Part shown: positions 1 to 9,705 of the stretch, piece by piece
How the letters are laid out: every line of letters starts with the position of its first letter
Numbering within the stretch: position 1 is the first letter of the stretch
Assembly (NCBI GenBank): GCA_025463135.1
Contig: JAOAPY010000041.1
Span: forward strand, 1 to 48,327
DNA length: 48,327 nucleotides
Reading direction: 5' to 3'
Origin: Acidobacteriota bacterium
GTDB lineage: Bacteria > Acidobacteriota > Blastocatellia > Pyrinomonadales > Pyrinomonadaceae
Program-made: the position numbers and the translations under genes
Notes under the pieces: model-generated
Databases searched by the model: none
Seen by the model: only the letters and a program-made list of their open reading frames with translations
What the model was told of the DNA's origin: nothing

Positions 1-56
1 TGATGATGAACACCGAGCATTAATAACCGCACTCCGCGCCGCCATCGCGGAAGACC

Positions 57-120
57 GTTCATCTTCGCGTGAAATGAGTGTTCACCTTCACGTGAAATCA
101 CCGTTCATCTTCCGTGAAAT
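57..120. repeat. Three 23-bp-spaced direct repeats, transposon-end-like
   Basis: Three near-identical 18-19 bp units of the form GTTCAYCTTCrCGTGAAAT begin at 57, 80 and 103, a regular 23-bp period. The first 14 bases of the window contain the inverse of the unit head (GATGAACAC). Multiple short direct repeats near an end are typical of IS21-like elements, and a window edge at such a repeat suggests an IS element just outside. No transposase is visible, so the IS assignment is inference. Confidence 0.5.
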
Positions 121-147
121 ACGCACCTGGAGAAGCACGAGTCACTG

Positions 148-1884
148 CTAGACAGTCTCATGGTGAACTGACCCAGACTGCTTGGCTGAGGTAGCCAGCA
201 AATGCATGTCGGCAAGAACATCCTTTAGTCTTTGTCGCATCACCGCTTCGATGCCAAGGATGTCATGGACTACATTATCAATCACGGTTCGGTCGTGGGT
301 GGGACTGGACAGATACTGTAGATAAGCAAGCTTCAAACTTGCCCTCTGTTCGTCCGTTAGAGCTTCGACATTAAGTATCGGCACCCTCTTGATGGGACCC
401 GGGGAGATATTATACGTGCCGGCGCCGTAGATTTGTGCTGAGGACCGAAGCATTATTTCCGTGACCGAGCTGGACAACACTGCCAGATAGACTTCTGCCT
501 CAATCTCTCCAAGCTTGCGTGGAAGAAACTCTATGAATAACTCGCCCGGCACAAAGCCCGCTTTGTTCCAGACGACCATGAATGTCCTGTACACCAGCCT
601 GGGAATCAGTATTTCCGCCCGAGAACGCCGCACGACAGCAGTTTTAAGGTCATACCAATACTTCCGCTTGTCCTGTTGGATTCGCTCTTTGTTCTGATAC
701 CCGCTCACTGTCACGTCTTTTCCGCGGACTGATACTTCAGCGCTTTCTCCCGCCTTAATATACTTGAGGGCGCGAGTCTCTTTGAGAAGTACTTTGGGAT
801 CCGAGCAATAAAACATGAAGTAGCGAGCAAGGGAGCCTGGCTGAATAACCGGATCCTTGAAGGATCTAGTCGAATGCGCGAGTGGTTCCATAAATCGGGC
901 CTCAATTTGAAGGTCCCTTGCTCTATCGGCGGTTAGAACGAAGAACTCTTTGGCCAACGTCTGGATGCCGATCCGGGTAATTCCTAAACCTGAGAGAGGG
1001 ATCATCGATCCATGGGATGCAAGTTGCTGACAAACATCCGGTGCTTTGAAATACATCCCCCACTGATCGGATTCCTTGAGTTCGGAGCGCACGATTCGTG
1101 TGGTCAGCACGTCATCAGGCCTCTTTCTGCGGGGGTAATCTAGAAGCTTTTGGAGATCGTTGATGGGAAGTCCGTTTCGTAGGCGAATGAACTCGACGGC
1201 CTTCGTAGTCGTCCGGCTAGGGCGCTTTGTGGCTAGCACCAACAGAGGCTTGACGCTTGCGTCGAACACCCTGCGATCTAAGCTGATGAGCCTTTCGATG
1301 ACGAAGTCCTTATGTAGTTGTTCTTTAAAATATTCTCCGTACGACGTATTTAACCAGGAGTCCGCTGTTATAACCGCCAGTCTCCCTCCAGGCGTAAGAA
1401 GCGGCATCGCCCGCAGCAAGAAATAAACATACAAATCTGTAAGACCATTGAGTTCGGTCTCATCAACAGAGGGATTATTTTTGGCGACACTGCGCCGAAT
1501 CTGCTTAACGCTCTTTTCTTTTAGGTATGCTCGGCGAACATAAGGGGGATTTCCCGTGATTGCCTGGACTTCGGGAAATGAAAGCTGGAAAAAATTGCCG
1601 ACTTGAACATTCGCAAAATTAAGGCTTTTTTCTTTTGCCTTTTGAAGAAAATTTCCATAAGCACTGAGATCAATTTCAGCCCCGTATATCTGGCTTTGAG
1701 CATCGTTTGATGTCGCGCCAAGCGCGCGCAACCGCTCGTAAATTGCAAATGCAAAAGCGCCTTCACCTACCCCTACGTCTAGTACTTTTTGTCGTGATGT
1801 CTGTACCGCCCAACGGGTAAGAAACTGGGCGAAATCATGCGGGGTATAGATCGAACCAAGACTGCGGTGCGGTTTGTCACCCAA
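148..1884 (-). CDS. N6-adenine DNA methyltransferase, Eco57I/TaqI-like
   Basis: A class I SAM-dependent adenine methyltransferase of 578 aa. Motif I (VLDVGVGEGAF) lies at residues 34-44, an acidic motif II (YGAEID) at about 67-72, and the catalytic motif IV NPPY at 112-115. The C-terminal half has the look of a TaqI/Eco57I-type target-recognition region, including IYGAGTYNISPGPIKRVPI near residue 490. The start is a TTG preceded by GAGG with about 7 nt spacing. No restriction endonuclease, specificity subunit or BREX/DISARM gene lies beside it, so it may be an orphan methylase, or its partner may lie left of the window edge. Target sequence cannot be read from the protein. Confidence 0.88.
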   Translation of the reverse strand: MGDKPHRSLGSIYTPHDFAQFLTRWAVQTSRQKVLDVGVGEGAFAFAIYERLRALGATSNDAQSQIYGAEIDLSAYGNFLQKAKEKSLNFANVQVGNFFQLSFPEVQAITGNPPYVRRAYLKEKSVKQIRRSVAKNNPSVDETELNGLTDLYVYFLLRAMPLLTPGGRLAVITADSWLNTSYGEYFKEQLHKDFVIERLISLDRRVFDASVKPLLVLATKRPSRTTTKAVEFIRLRNGLPINDLQKLLDYPRRKRPDDVLTTRIVRSELKESDQWGMYFKAPDVCQQLASHGSMIPLSGLGITRIGIQTLAKEFFVLTADRARDLQIEARFMEPLAHSTRSFKDPVIQPGSLARYFMFYCSDPKVLLKETRALKYIKAGESAEVSVRGKDVTVSGYQNKERIQQDKRKYWYDLKTAVVRRSRAEILIPRLVYRTFMVVWNKAGFVPGELFIEFLPRKLGEIEAEVYLAVLSSSVTEIMLRSSAQIYGAGTYNISPGPIKRVPILNVEALTDEQRASLKLAYLQYLSSPTHDRTVIDNVVHDILGIEAVMRQRLKDVLADMHLLATSAKQSGSVHHETV

Positions 1885-2824
1885 CGGCGTTCCTCAGTGC
1901 GGTGATAGTCAATCTAAAACAGTTTTCCATTATGGTAGTTCTTCCATCCACACTTATGCAATCGATTCTTATAACATCTGAACACTTGGAGTTCAAGTTC
2001 TTGACCCCAACATATTGTTTGTCTTGTTCGTCTTGGTACAATAGATAGGTAAATAACTTCTTACTGCAGTCTCGACTATAACGAAGGAGGAGGGAGGTGC
2101 CCAATGTGCCACTTTCCTCGTGCCCAACGCATCGATTAGCCGAGGATCCGACGGGATCCTTTAAAGCGATTCGGAGCTAGGACGGGTTCGAGAGCGCAGG
2201 CGTCAGTCGCCTTGGGATTATGTCCTGTTCGCTGCCGGATTCGACCATTCTAGCCAGCTAGCGGCCTTGATGCTTCTCTGTAGCTCTCTGCAGAGCAGGT
2301 GCGGTTGAGAGATTGTACGCCAACAATCTTTCAGCAGGACATGAAGGGTCGCACTTAGGCAGAGTGCGACCCTTCCGGTTATATGGACTTCAATAAAACC
2401 ACTTTTTCACAGACGCAATTTCTTCGTACTATCTTAGTGGATAGCTAGGGATATGCTGCCGGAATCTGGAAGTCGGAGTGTGCCTTTTTGTGAGACAACG
2501 GACGTCCTCCTAGAAATTAGTTTGCCTTGAAAGAATGAAGTTGCTCAACAAAGCCTAACGTATTCCCCTCTAAAAAACTACTTCGCCCTAAAAATTGTAC
2601 TGGCACAAAGGCATGCCGGCAATGTTGCCGCCGGAGAGATTGAAAATTAAAGACTTAGGCCCTTGAGGAGTACTCCTTGCAGTTCAAATGTGTGCCTGTT
2701 TTATCTTCGATCCAGCCATCTTCGATCCTGCTATTGACTTTTCGTCCAGACTGAACATCGTCCCGCCGTCAAGTTCACAAGGGCTGAGTTCTCACGAGCC
2801 TTAATGTATTCTAGTCAAACTCGT
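1885..2824. other. Intergenic region with one strong hairpin
   Basis: About 940 bp without a convincing gene, AT-richer than its neighbours near 1900-2060. It presumably holds the methyltransferase promoter, but no clear -35/-10 pair was found. A perfect 13-bp inverted repeat lies at 2343-2375. The rest (2376-2824) shows no recognisable gene, RNA or repeat. Confidence 0.6.
2343..2375. terminator. Perfect 13-bp stem-loop, possible terminator
   Basis: GAAGGGTCGCACT at 2343-2355 is exactly complementary to AGTGCGACCCTTC at 2363-2375, with a 7-nt loop. Neither side is followed by a proper T-run, so it may be a factor-assisted terminator of the minus-strand permease gene about 450 bp upstream, or a remnant of a palindromic repeat. 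Confidence 0.4.
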
Positions 2825-5224
2825 TTATTGATCGCGGAGAGCGGCAACGGGATCCACTTTAGTAGCTTTCCTGGCGGGAAGGTAGCTTGCCAGCAGTGCC
2901 ACCAGGCAAAGGAAAAGGAAGACGCCGGCAAAGGTCGGCAGGTCGGTCGGGCTGATGCTGTAGAGTAAGCTCGATAGAACTCGCGTTAAGATAAATGCCC
3001 CCACTAGTCCGATGGCCATGCCGAGAAGAGCGAGCGTCATCCCCTGGCCCACGATCAATTTCAGTACGCTACTCGCCTGCGCGCCCAGAGCCATGCGAAT
3101 AGCACTCTCATGCCGGCGCTGGTTGACGGAGTAGGCCATAATTCCATAAATCCCTATCGCTGCAAGCATCACCGCGATCGCGGCGAAGATGCTGAGCAAG
3201 GTCATATACAAGCGCGGCTGTGCCAGCGATCCAGCGAGCAGGCTCTTCATGGTTCTGACATTGTAAACAGGCTGATCCTTGTCCACCGCTTGTACCTCGT
3301 TGCGCACTGCGGCGGCCAGACTTGTAGGATCGGAAGTAGTGCGCACCACCAGGCTCAGAGCCGGCAAAGGAAACTGTGGATAAGGAATATACATTTCCGG
3401 CCGTGCTTCGCTACTCAAGCCGAAGTGCTTCACATTTCCCACCACTCCAACCACTAACACGTATGGGAAAGGATCCTTATCCTCGCCTATCTTCACTCGC
3501 TTGCCCAGCGGATCAACTCCCGGCCAAAAGCGATGGGCCATCGTCTCGTTAATAATTACTACGCCGGGGGAGTGATCATTATCCGCGTCGGTAAAGAGAC
3601 GGCCCTGCAAGAGTGGCGTCTGCATTGCGACAAAGTATTCCGGCGTGATGAGGCGAAACTCCGTAAGCGGTTCCTGTCCGGCTGCCCACGGCGCGTGGCC
3701 TTCAATCGTGAAAACTCCATTCACATTTGAGCCACTCAAAGGAAGATGGCTAATGGCGCCGGCATAGCGTACCCCGGGCAGGGTCTTGATTCGCTGAAGC
3801 ACCTGTTGGTAAAAGGCTGTCTGTTGCGGTCCGGTTGAATACTTGGATTCAGGTAGAGAGATTTGAAACGTCAGTACACTATCCGGATTGAAGCCGGGGT
3901 TAACCTTTTGCAAATGCAGAAAGCTATTTATTAAGAGACCAGAGCCGATCAATAGAATCAGCGCCAGCGCCACTTCAAGAATCACGAATAGATTGGACAA
4001 ACGATTTCGGCGAAACCCGGAACCCTTGCCACCTTCTTTGAGCGTCTCATTCAAGGTTGGCCGGGAGACCTGCAGCGCCGGTGTTAAGCCAAAAATTATT
4101 CCGGTTAATATGGAGACACCCAGCATGAAGCCTAGTACTCGAAGGTCAAGGCTGATCTTCCGCAGGTACAACGTGCTGTCGAAGCCAGCCAGAACCAGAT
4201 CTTTTCCAAGGAAGGCTATAAGCAGTCCCAGGACCCCACCCATCAACGCCAGCAACACGCTTTCAGTAAGCACTTGTCTGACAATTCGTCGACGGGTGGC
4301 GCCTAATGCAAGTCGGATGGCGATTTCCTTTTGCCGCCCTGTCGTGCGCGCCAGCAACAGGTTTGCGACATTGGCGCATGCGATCAGGAGAACAAAGCCC
4401 ACTACTCCCAGCAGAATAAGCAACTGCAGTCTGACATTTCCAATAAACTGCTCCTGCAGCGATACCACCTTCGCGCCCACATCCTTGTTGGTTTCAGCAT
4501 CCTGCTGCTGAAGACCGGCGGCGATAGTGTTCATTTCCGCCTGAGCTTGTTCCACCGTGACGCCAGGTTTCAGACGACCAAAGACTCTAAGGTAATGAAT
4601 CTTGCGGTTACTGTTTTGACGCGTAAGCGCGAGAGGCACCCACAGGTCCGCCTGCTCAACGAAGTGAAAGTCTCGACCCAGGACACCGATGATGTTATGA
4701 GTCTCGCCATTGAGCAGCAACTCACGCCCAACTATGTTTGGATCGAGACCAAAACGACTTTGCCAAAGACCGTAACTGATTATGGCAACATGATTACGGC
4801 CGGGCTCGTCTTCTTCTTTGATAAAGACTCGACCACGTGCAGGCTGAACTTTCAGTAACGGGAAAAGCTCGGAAGAAATGCGTGCGCCTTGGATCTGTTC
4901 GGAACTGCCGCTGCTGGTAAGAGTGAAGTTATCGTCGTTGTACGCTCCCATGCTTTGGAACACATGGTTGAGTTCTTTCCAGTCGAGAAAATCCTGGTTC
5001 AGCACAGGAGCTTTACTGAGTTGAGGTTCAGTCTCCCAGACCATCACCAGTTGGTCCGCTTCCTGGAACGGCAATGAACGCAGCAAGACGCCATTGACGA
5101 CGCTAAAGACCAAGCCGTTCGCGCCAATCCCGAGGGCTAACGTAAGTAAGGCTACAATTGTGAACAGCGGACTCTTTGCGAGCATCCGTACCGCGTATCG
5201 TAAGTCTTGCGAGAGAGCGTTCAC
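2825..5224 (-). CDS. ADOP-family ABC transporter permease (MacB/FtsX)
   Basis: A duplicated permease with two copies of the unit [TM helix - MacB-like periplasmic core - FtsX membrane domain]. The N-terminus has the family signature DLRYAVRMLAKSPLFT followed by a membrane helix. The first FtsX block (LLILLGVVGFVLLIACANVANLLLAR split over about residues 270-300) and the C-terminal one ending LPARKATKVDPVAALRDQ are both complete. The chosen start is the GTG at 5222-5224 because GGGAGGAG sits 8 nt upstream; this gives 799 aa, normal for ADOP permeases (about 800 aa). No ATPase is adjacent, as expected for these 'orphan' permeases. It follows the MBL gene on the same strand after about 180 bp, so a link to the peptide-modification genes is possible but unproven. 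Confidence 0.93.
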   Translation of the reverse strand: MNALSQDLRYAVRMLAKSPLFTIVALLTLALGIGANGLVFSVVNGVLLRSLPFQEADQLVMVWETEPQLSKAPVLNQDFLDWKELNHVFQSMGAYNDDNFTLTSSGSSEQIQGARISSELFPLLKVQPARGRVFIKEEDEPGRNHVAIISYGLWQSRFGLDPNIVGRELLLNGETHNIIGVLGRDFHFVEQADLWVPLALTRQNSNRKIHYLRVFGRLKPGVTVEQAQAEMNTIAAGLQQQDAETNKDVGAKVVSLQEQFIGNVRLQLLILLGVVGFVLLIACANVANLLLARTTGRQKEIAIRLALGATRRRIVRQVLTESVLLALMGGVLGLLIAFLGKDLVLAGFDSTLYLRKISLDLRVLGFMLGVSILTGIIFGLTPALQVSRPTLNETLKEGGKGSGFRRNRLSNLFVILEVALALILLIGSGLLINSFLHLQKVNPGFNPDSVLTFQISLPESKYSTGPQQTAFYQQVLQRIKTLPGVRYAGAISHLPLSGSNVNGVFTIEGHAPWAAGQEPLTEFRLITPEYFVAMQTPLLQGRLFTDADNDHSPGVVIINETMAHRFWPGVDPLGKRVKIGEDKDPFPYVLVVGVVGNVKHFGLSSEARPEMYIPYPQFPLPALSLVVRTTSDPTSLAAAVRNEVQAVDKDQPVYNVRTMKSLLAGSLAQPRLYMTLLSIFAAIAVMLAAIGIYGIMAYSVNQRRHESAIRMALGAQASSVLKLIVGQGMTLALLGMAIGLVGAFILTRVLSSLLYSISPTDLPTFAGVFLFLCLVALLASYLPARKATKVDPVAALRDQ

Positions 5225-5407
5225 GGTACCATCTCCTCCCGGTGGGTTATCAGCAACGACAAGGTGGTGGAGTTGCCCAGTATCATTATCACGATGCTGG
5301 TTTCGCGTCACGTTGCCACTCGGCAGTTTTCATCAGCGGGACTGCGGAGTCGATATTGGTCGCCAGCAGTCCTGAATCCCGCAATGATTGTGAAAGGGCT
5401 GCTAAAT

Positions 5408-6813
5408 TCAGGCCTTTGCCAGCGCCATCTTACACTCAGCAGGGTCAGGGGTGGAATAGAATTTAAGCCACTTCTCCGTCTCCCGGGAAAGAAAACTTTC
5501 CAGCAGTTGCAAGTAAGGGAACCGCAACTCGAGGAGATCGATCAACAGAGAGGCTTCGGGTTGAAGAATACCCAGGGGAGTGACCTCATAAATTTTATTG
5601 TAACGACGGTAATAGCCGCCGAGCATCACGTAGTCCCAACCTTTCTTGCCGGTAATGAGAGCGTAAAGACCAGAAGCGGTGATGAGGGCGAAAACATTGG
5701 CTTGAGGGTTCCGCCCAGGGTGAACCTTTGGCGTCTCTTCCGAAAAATCAATAAACCATTTTTGCGAACCATCCGGAAAAACTACTTCCAACTGATAGAT
5801 CACGCTCCATCGGCGATGTTCAGAAAAAGCATCCCGATGTTGGTCCAGGAAAGCTGGGAGTTTCGCTTCAAGCTCTTCAAAAATCGTATTTCTGATGTCC
5901 TCAAGCGGTTCACTATCCGGGTTGTGATCCACCAGGTCGTCCCCAATCTTCACCGGCAGGAAGTCTAATTCGTCACGGTCATCACGCAACATTTTAACGA
6001 ATTTGCTGGACCCGGGATAAGACTTGGGCCGCCCGTTGTTTAGTTGCAAAACATCTCCCGGGTCGAGTGTAAGGACACTGCCGCTCAAACTCGGACACGC
6101 TTTCACGGCATCGCTGCAGAACTGTTCGCGCGCTACCGGAAAGACAACCCGGTTGAGCCAGGAGGAACCGTTCACATATTTGAATCCGTTGGCCCCGGGA
6201 GCCATGGCGCCGGGCTTTATTAGACTGATGTTGTTAAGCAGTTTTCCATATTCGTCAAACGGGAATGACAAAGGCCGGTTCATCTGATAGCTCAATTCCA
6301 TCAGGTGCTGCCACGTCGCTAAAAGAAAATCGATTTTGGAATAGCGAGCCAACAAGAAATCGATGATAGGCGGACGAACAACTGTATCCACCTGATTCCA
6401 AAACGTACCTTCAGAGTCAGCGAAGACGACACCGAATTCCGGAACGTTGTTTTCCGAGCGCGTAGTGCAAATCCTCGTTTTGCCCAACTTGATTTCACTG
6501 AATTCTTTCAATGGATGTATTTTCGTGTAACCCAGCTGGCGCAGACATCTCTCTCTATCAAAGGGTCCTGGGGAATAAATACATCGACATCCTTCCGTAG
6601 AGACGCCAACGTCCGTAGATCAAAATGGTCCTGGTGCTTGTGTGATATAACGAGAAACTCATACTGCGGCAAGTTCTTATGAATAACTTCCCTTTTGGGA
6701 CTGACGTCAAATAGACCTTCCTGATGGGGATCCCAAAGCACCGGATCCATGAGGATCCCGCAGTCCTCGGTCTTTACGAAAATCGAGGCATGGCCAATCA
6801 TGTGTATTTCCAT
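5408..6813 (-). pseudogene. MBL-fold metallohydrolase, single-base frameshift
   Basis: The first segment (6813 to about 6555) opens an MBL-fold protein: LMDP at residues 22-25 and the metal motif HKHQDH at 58-63, as in UlaG-like hydrolases. That frame then runs into a stop at 6508-6510. The adjacent frame carries on without a gap (CLRQLGYTKIHPLKEF) and continues through 5408. The shift lies in a GAGAGAGA tract near 6555-6562 and equals one missing base; restored, the protein is about 468 aa. The start ATG has GAGG 6 nt upstream, 43 bp after the arginase stop. The C-terminal third (with GLYALITGKKGWDYVMLGGY) may be an SCP2-like module (weak). The shift could be a sequencing error, phase variation or decay. 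Confidence 0.75.
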
Positions 6814-6856
6814 TGTTTACCTCACTGAGCGGTTTGGGCGCCCTGGAACGGCAAGG

Positions 6857-8118
6857 CTACACAGTTTGCTTTTGCAGCTGCTCCTCCACGACAGCCTCGG
6901 CCTTTTGGCGTCGCATGATGGCCCCCAGAGAGTTGAGCAACAGGTGACAGGAGATGATGGAGGTGATTTGCCCGATGTCTTTTTCGGGATTAACCTCGAC
7001 CAAATCCAATCCAACCACATTGCGGGCGGACGCGACCGCTCTGAGAGCTGCTTTCAATTCTGAGAAGGAAAGGCCACCAGGCACGGGCGTGCTCGTTCCC
7101 GGTGCGCAAGATGGATCCAGCACGTCAATGTCGATAGAGATGTAACAAGGCAAAGATTCGGGTAAGGCCGCAACGATCGACTCCATCCCATTCTGACGTA
7201 GACTTGCAGGGGTGATCACGCTGATTTTTTCACCCGCCTGGTTGCATTCATCGTAGACCGAATAACCTCTCACTCCGACCTGGACCAACCTATAGATGTT
7301 AGGCAAACTCGCGATGTGCCGAGCGACGTTCTTATGATTACTACAGACACCAGGAACAAATTCTCCGTAATCGTTGTGGGCGTCAAGCCAAAGCACAGCC
7401 ATGGGTTGTTTCAATTGTAATCGCTCTACAATGGGAAATGTAATTGAATGGTCCCCCCCATGAACAAGGGAAACGAGCGCGCCTCGATGATCTCATCACA
7501 CACATCGCCGATGCGTTTGAAGATTGCCTCCGGACTTTCACCATAGCGAAACCATATATTGCCCCAATCACAAATAGTGACCCCTTCTAAAATCCGCTCC
7601 GCTTGTTCGACATCGATCCACCCCAGCGGCTTGCCCGTGAAAAAATCCAGATGACAATCGTAATCGTAGGAACAGACGCGAATCTCGTCCGGAGCTTTGC
7701 GCGCGCCGGCAGCCACACCGTTTCCCAAATCATATGGGACGCCAACAACCGACACGTCGGCCCGCATTTTGTCTCTTTGAACCTGGCTATTGAAAAGGCT
7801 ATGGGAACTGACGGACAGTTTTCTTTCAAGCAATTGGCCGGCCAGTTCATCATCCTGTTCCTCGGTGAGGAGAAACCCTTTCTCGATCAATAAGGCAACC
7901 TGCCCGCTTATTTTCTCTGCCAGATGCGGCGGAACGGCGTCATGAAAATACGCCGGACCGGTAAACTTATTACACAAGAATTGATACAAGGATTTTGTGA
8001 GCTCGAGACGGGAAAGAGTACGGGTGTGGAAAACAACTATCCGGTTATCGCCGATGGACTCTATCGCCAGTTTGGTCGACAGCACCAGGCGAGAGGAAAA
8101 CATTTTGTCGCCAGCCAT
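6857..8118 (-). pseudogene. Arginase-family enzyme with PqqD-like N-terminus, frameshifted at G7
   Basis: Two frames make one ureohydrolase of about 420 aa: 8118-7426 gives the N-terminus through FMGG, and 7453-6857 gives the rest. The junction is a run of seven G; eight would restore the canonical GGDHSITFP metal motif. The other manganese motifs are intact: WLDAHNDY and SIDIDVLDPSCAPGTSTPVP. The catalytic core begins near residue 117 (VSVVGVPYDLGNGVAAGAR). The extra first ~110 residues look like a winged-helix PqqD/RRE-type domain (strand-rich start, then LYQFLCNKFTG, then LIEKGFLLTEEQD), which would suit leader-peptide binding. ATG has GAGAGG about 7 nt upstream. Context suggests a peptide arginase (Arg to Orn in a precursor), although a free agmatinase/arginase is not excluded. 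Confidence 0.78.
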
Positions 8119-8166
8119 CTTAGAGCCTCTCGATTTGCAAGGTCGCCCGTTCCGGCAGAAACTCTT

Positions 8167-9117
8167 TTAAGCAAAATTCTCGCCCCGACTCGGTCTGCCA
8201 ATGAGCCTAGTGGTTAGGAAGCGCAGTCCAATTTGCAGGTACTTCCACATCAACAGCAGCGTGCGGAAGACAAAAATCGACAGACCCAGGAGAACCATGC
8301 TTCGCCATAGGACTTCAAGGAAACTGCTCAGAATTTGAAGAACCCCGATCGGACGCTCACTGAGAGCTCTCCAGAAGGCGACCCAGACGTGGGGATAAGC
8401 CGGGCCTAAGGAATAGATCACCTGGTAGAGCATGATCTTATAAAGGTAAAGAAAGAATACTGAACCCAGTAGAACGTAAGCTATCAAGGCGATGCTCGCG
8501 GTGCGACTTAGATTCAAAACTGGGGCCGTTTGAGCGCCGATGATGGGACGGCCTAACTTGAGCAGTCCGGATTTCATGAGTGCCAGGGATTGCTTTCGCA
8601 GATTAACTATTCCGAACAGGTCAGCCATCAACCAATATCCATCCATGCGAAGAAATGGATTGAGTGAACCGGCTATAGATAAATCAACCATGAAGAAACA
8701 ATAGAGCAGAACCGGAGACTTGAGCCGCCAAAAAAGCAGCAACAGCACCACCAACGAAAGCGATTGAAAATAGATCCCCGCAATGTCCATCATCGCCCGC
8801 TGTTTTCGGTTGAGTTTCCAAGCCTCTGAGACGTCTGTGTAGAAGACAAAAAAGTACACATACAATCCCCAACCGATTTCCGCATTCCTACACCCGTAGT
8901 AGGCAAAAGCCGAGGCGTGTCCCCACTCATGAATGAAAGCCGGAATGGTAGCGAGCAGCATGATGAAAATGACCTGAGGCGCGGTCAGGGTGTTTAGGTC
9001 GAAGGGATGATTGGGAAGGATCTTTGCGTAAAAGATCACATGGACGGCGACTATCACGGTCCAGCCGGCGATGAAAATCCACCGGTTGAAAAGCCATGAG
9101 ACCGAATTTTCTCTAAT
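8167..9117 (-). CDS. M50-family membrane zinc metalloprotease, 5'-truncated
   Basis: A multi-pass membrane protein with the site-2-protease motif HEWGH (residues 43-47 counted from a GTG at 9057) and the third-ligand region NPFLRMDGYWLMADLF. This matches the 'putative peptide zinc metalloprotease' (YydH-like) group often found in RiPP clusters. About seven hydrophobic segments follow. Coding continues upstream of 9057 (SVSWLFNRWIFIAGWT) to about 9117, where similarity ends and a stop occurs at 9127-9129, so the N-terminal domain is missing. It ends 48 bp before the arginase ATG, in the same direction. Residual expression from GTG 9057 would retain the catalytic motifs. Confidence 0.82.
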   Translation of the reverse strand: MRENSVSWLFNRWIFIAGWTVIVAVHVIFYAKILPNHPFDLNTLTAPQVIFIMLLATIPAFIHEWGHASAFAYYGCRNAEIGWGLYVYFFVFYTDVSEAWKLNRKQRAMMDIAGIYFQSLSLVVLLLLFWRLKSPVLLYCFFMVDLSIAGSLNPFLRMDGYWLMADLFGIVNLRKQSLALMKSGLLKLGRPIIGAQTAPVLNLSRTASIALIAYVLLGSVFFLYLYKIMLYQVIYSLGPAYPHVWVAFWRALSERPIGVLQILSSFLEVLWRSMVLLGLSIFVFRTLLLMWKYLQIGLRFLTTRLIGRPSRGENFA

Positions 9118-9660
9118 TTGAAGTTCCTAAAAAAGAGAAAAGAGGACTTTGGCGTAACGATCCGCATCAACTTCGATCAGGAAAACTATCCAGACCTTGA
9201 AGAATTCATTCTGGTACTGCAGCGAGAGTTCGGCGCAGACGAAAGGTTCAAGATAGCCTTTAACCCGGTGGGCCGCTGGGGCGGCGCAAACGATGCTAAC
9301 CTCGCGGTGTGCGGTCTGAACGAAACGAGCCCCTTGAGCACCAGGCTGCAACGATTCTCTTCGGACAAAGGCCTGAACGTAGCCGGAACATTGGAGGACT
9401 CAACGAACCCGGGAAGCCAGGTTTGCTATGCAGCGCGTCCTTACAACTTCATCGTTGGCGCTCACGGTCAACTAGCCGCCCTTAAGCACCGGCAGATCCA
9501 AAGTGAGACACTATTTGAGCCACGACTCTTCGATCGCTGCTGGGGGAAGACTTTGACTGGACTGCGGCTGCAATTAGTAAGTGCTCGATCGGGAGAGATC
9601 AATCAATCACTTTGGGAGGTGACAAGGTCTCTAAGGTCATCTTACATAAGGACACATTAG
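9100..9660 (+). pseudogene. Radical SAM/SPASM maturase, internal fragment
   Basis: Residues from about 9118 read VTIRINFDQENYPD, the conserved step after the radical SAM barrel core, followed by KIAFNPVGRWGG and VCYAARPYNFIVGAHGQL, which is the start of a SPASM domain. The AdoMet cluster motif CxxxCxxC is absent because the gene begins at the junction near 9110. After about 9480 the remaining SPASM cysteines are replaced by unrelated sequence. It is thus cut at both ends. It points away from the M50 gene, whose 5' end is lost at the same spot. Together they suggest a former rSAM + M50 operon broken by inversion or deletion. Confidence 0.72.
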
Positions 9661-9705
9661 GTCAAAAGTCATTTGCATTCAAGAGCCTTCTAGATTGCAA
9701 AATGG

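Noticed and set aside
57-120. CRISPR-like look of the regularly spaced repeats
   Set aside because: The spacers would be only 4-5 bp and there are no cas genes; direct repeats of a transposon end fit better.
1877-2104. 75-codon TTG-started frame overlapping the methyltransferase start by 8 bp
   Set aside because: A GAGGAAAG lies upstream, but the protein has no recognisable motif and the region is AT-rich intergenic DNA; not strong enough to call.
2122-2128. GCCCAAC core-like heptamer near the methyltransferase
   Set aside because: No complementary partner or attC arms found within 150 bp; a chance match.
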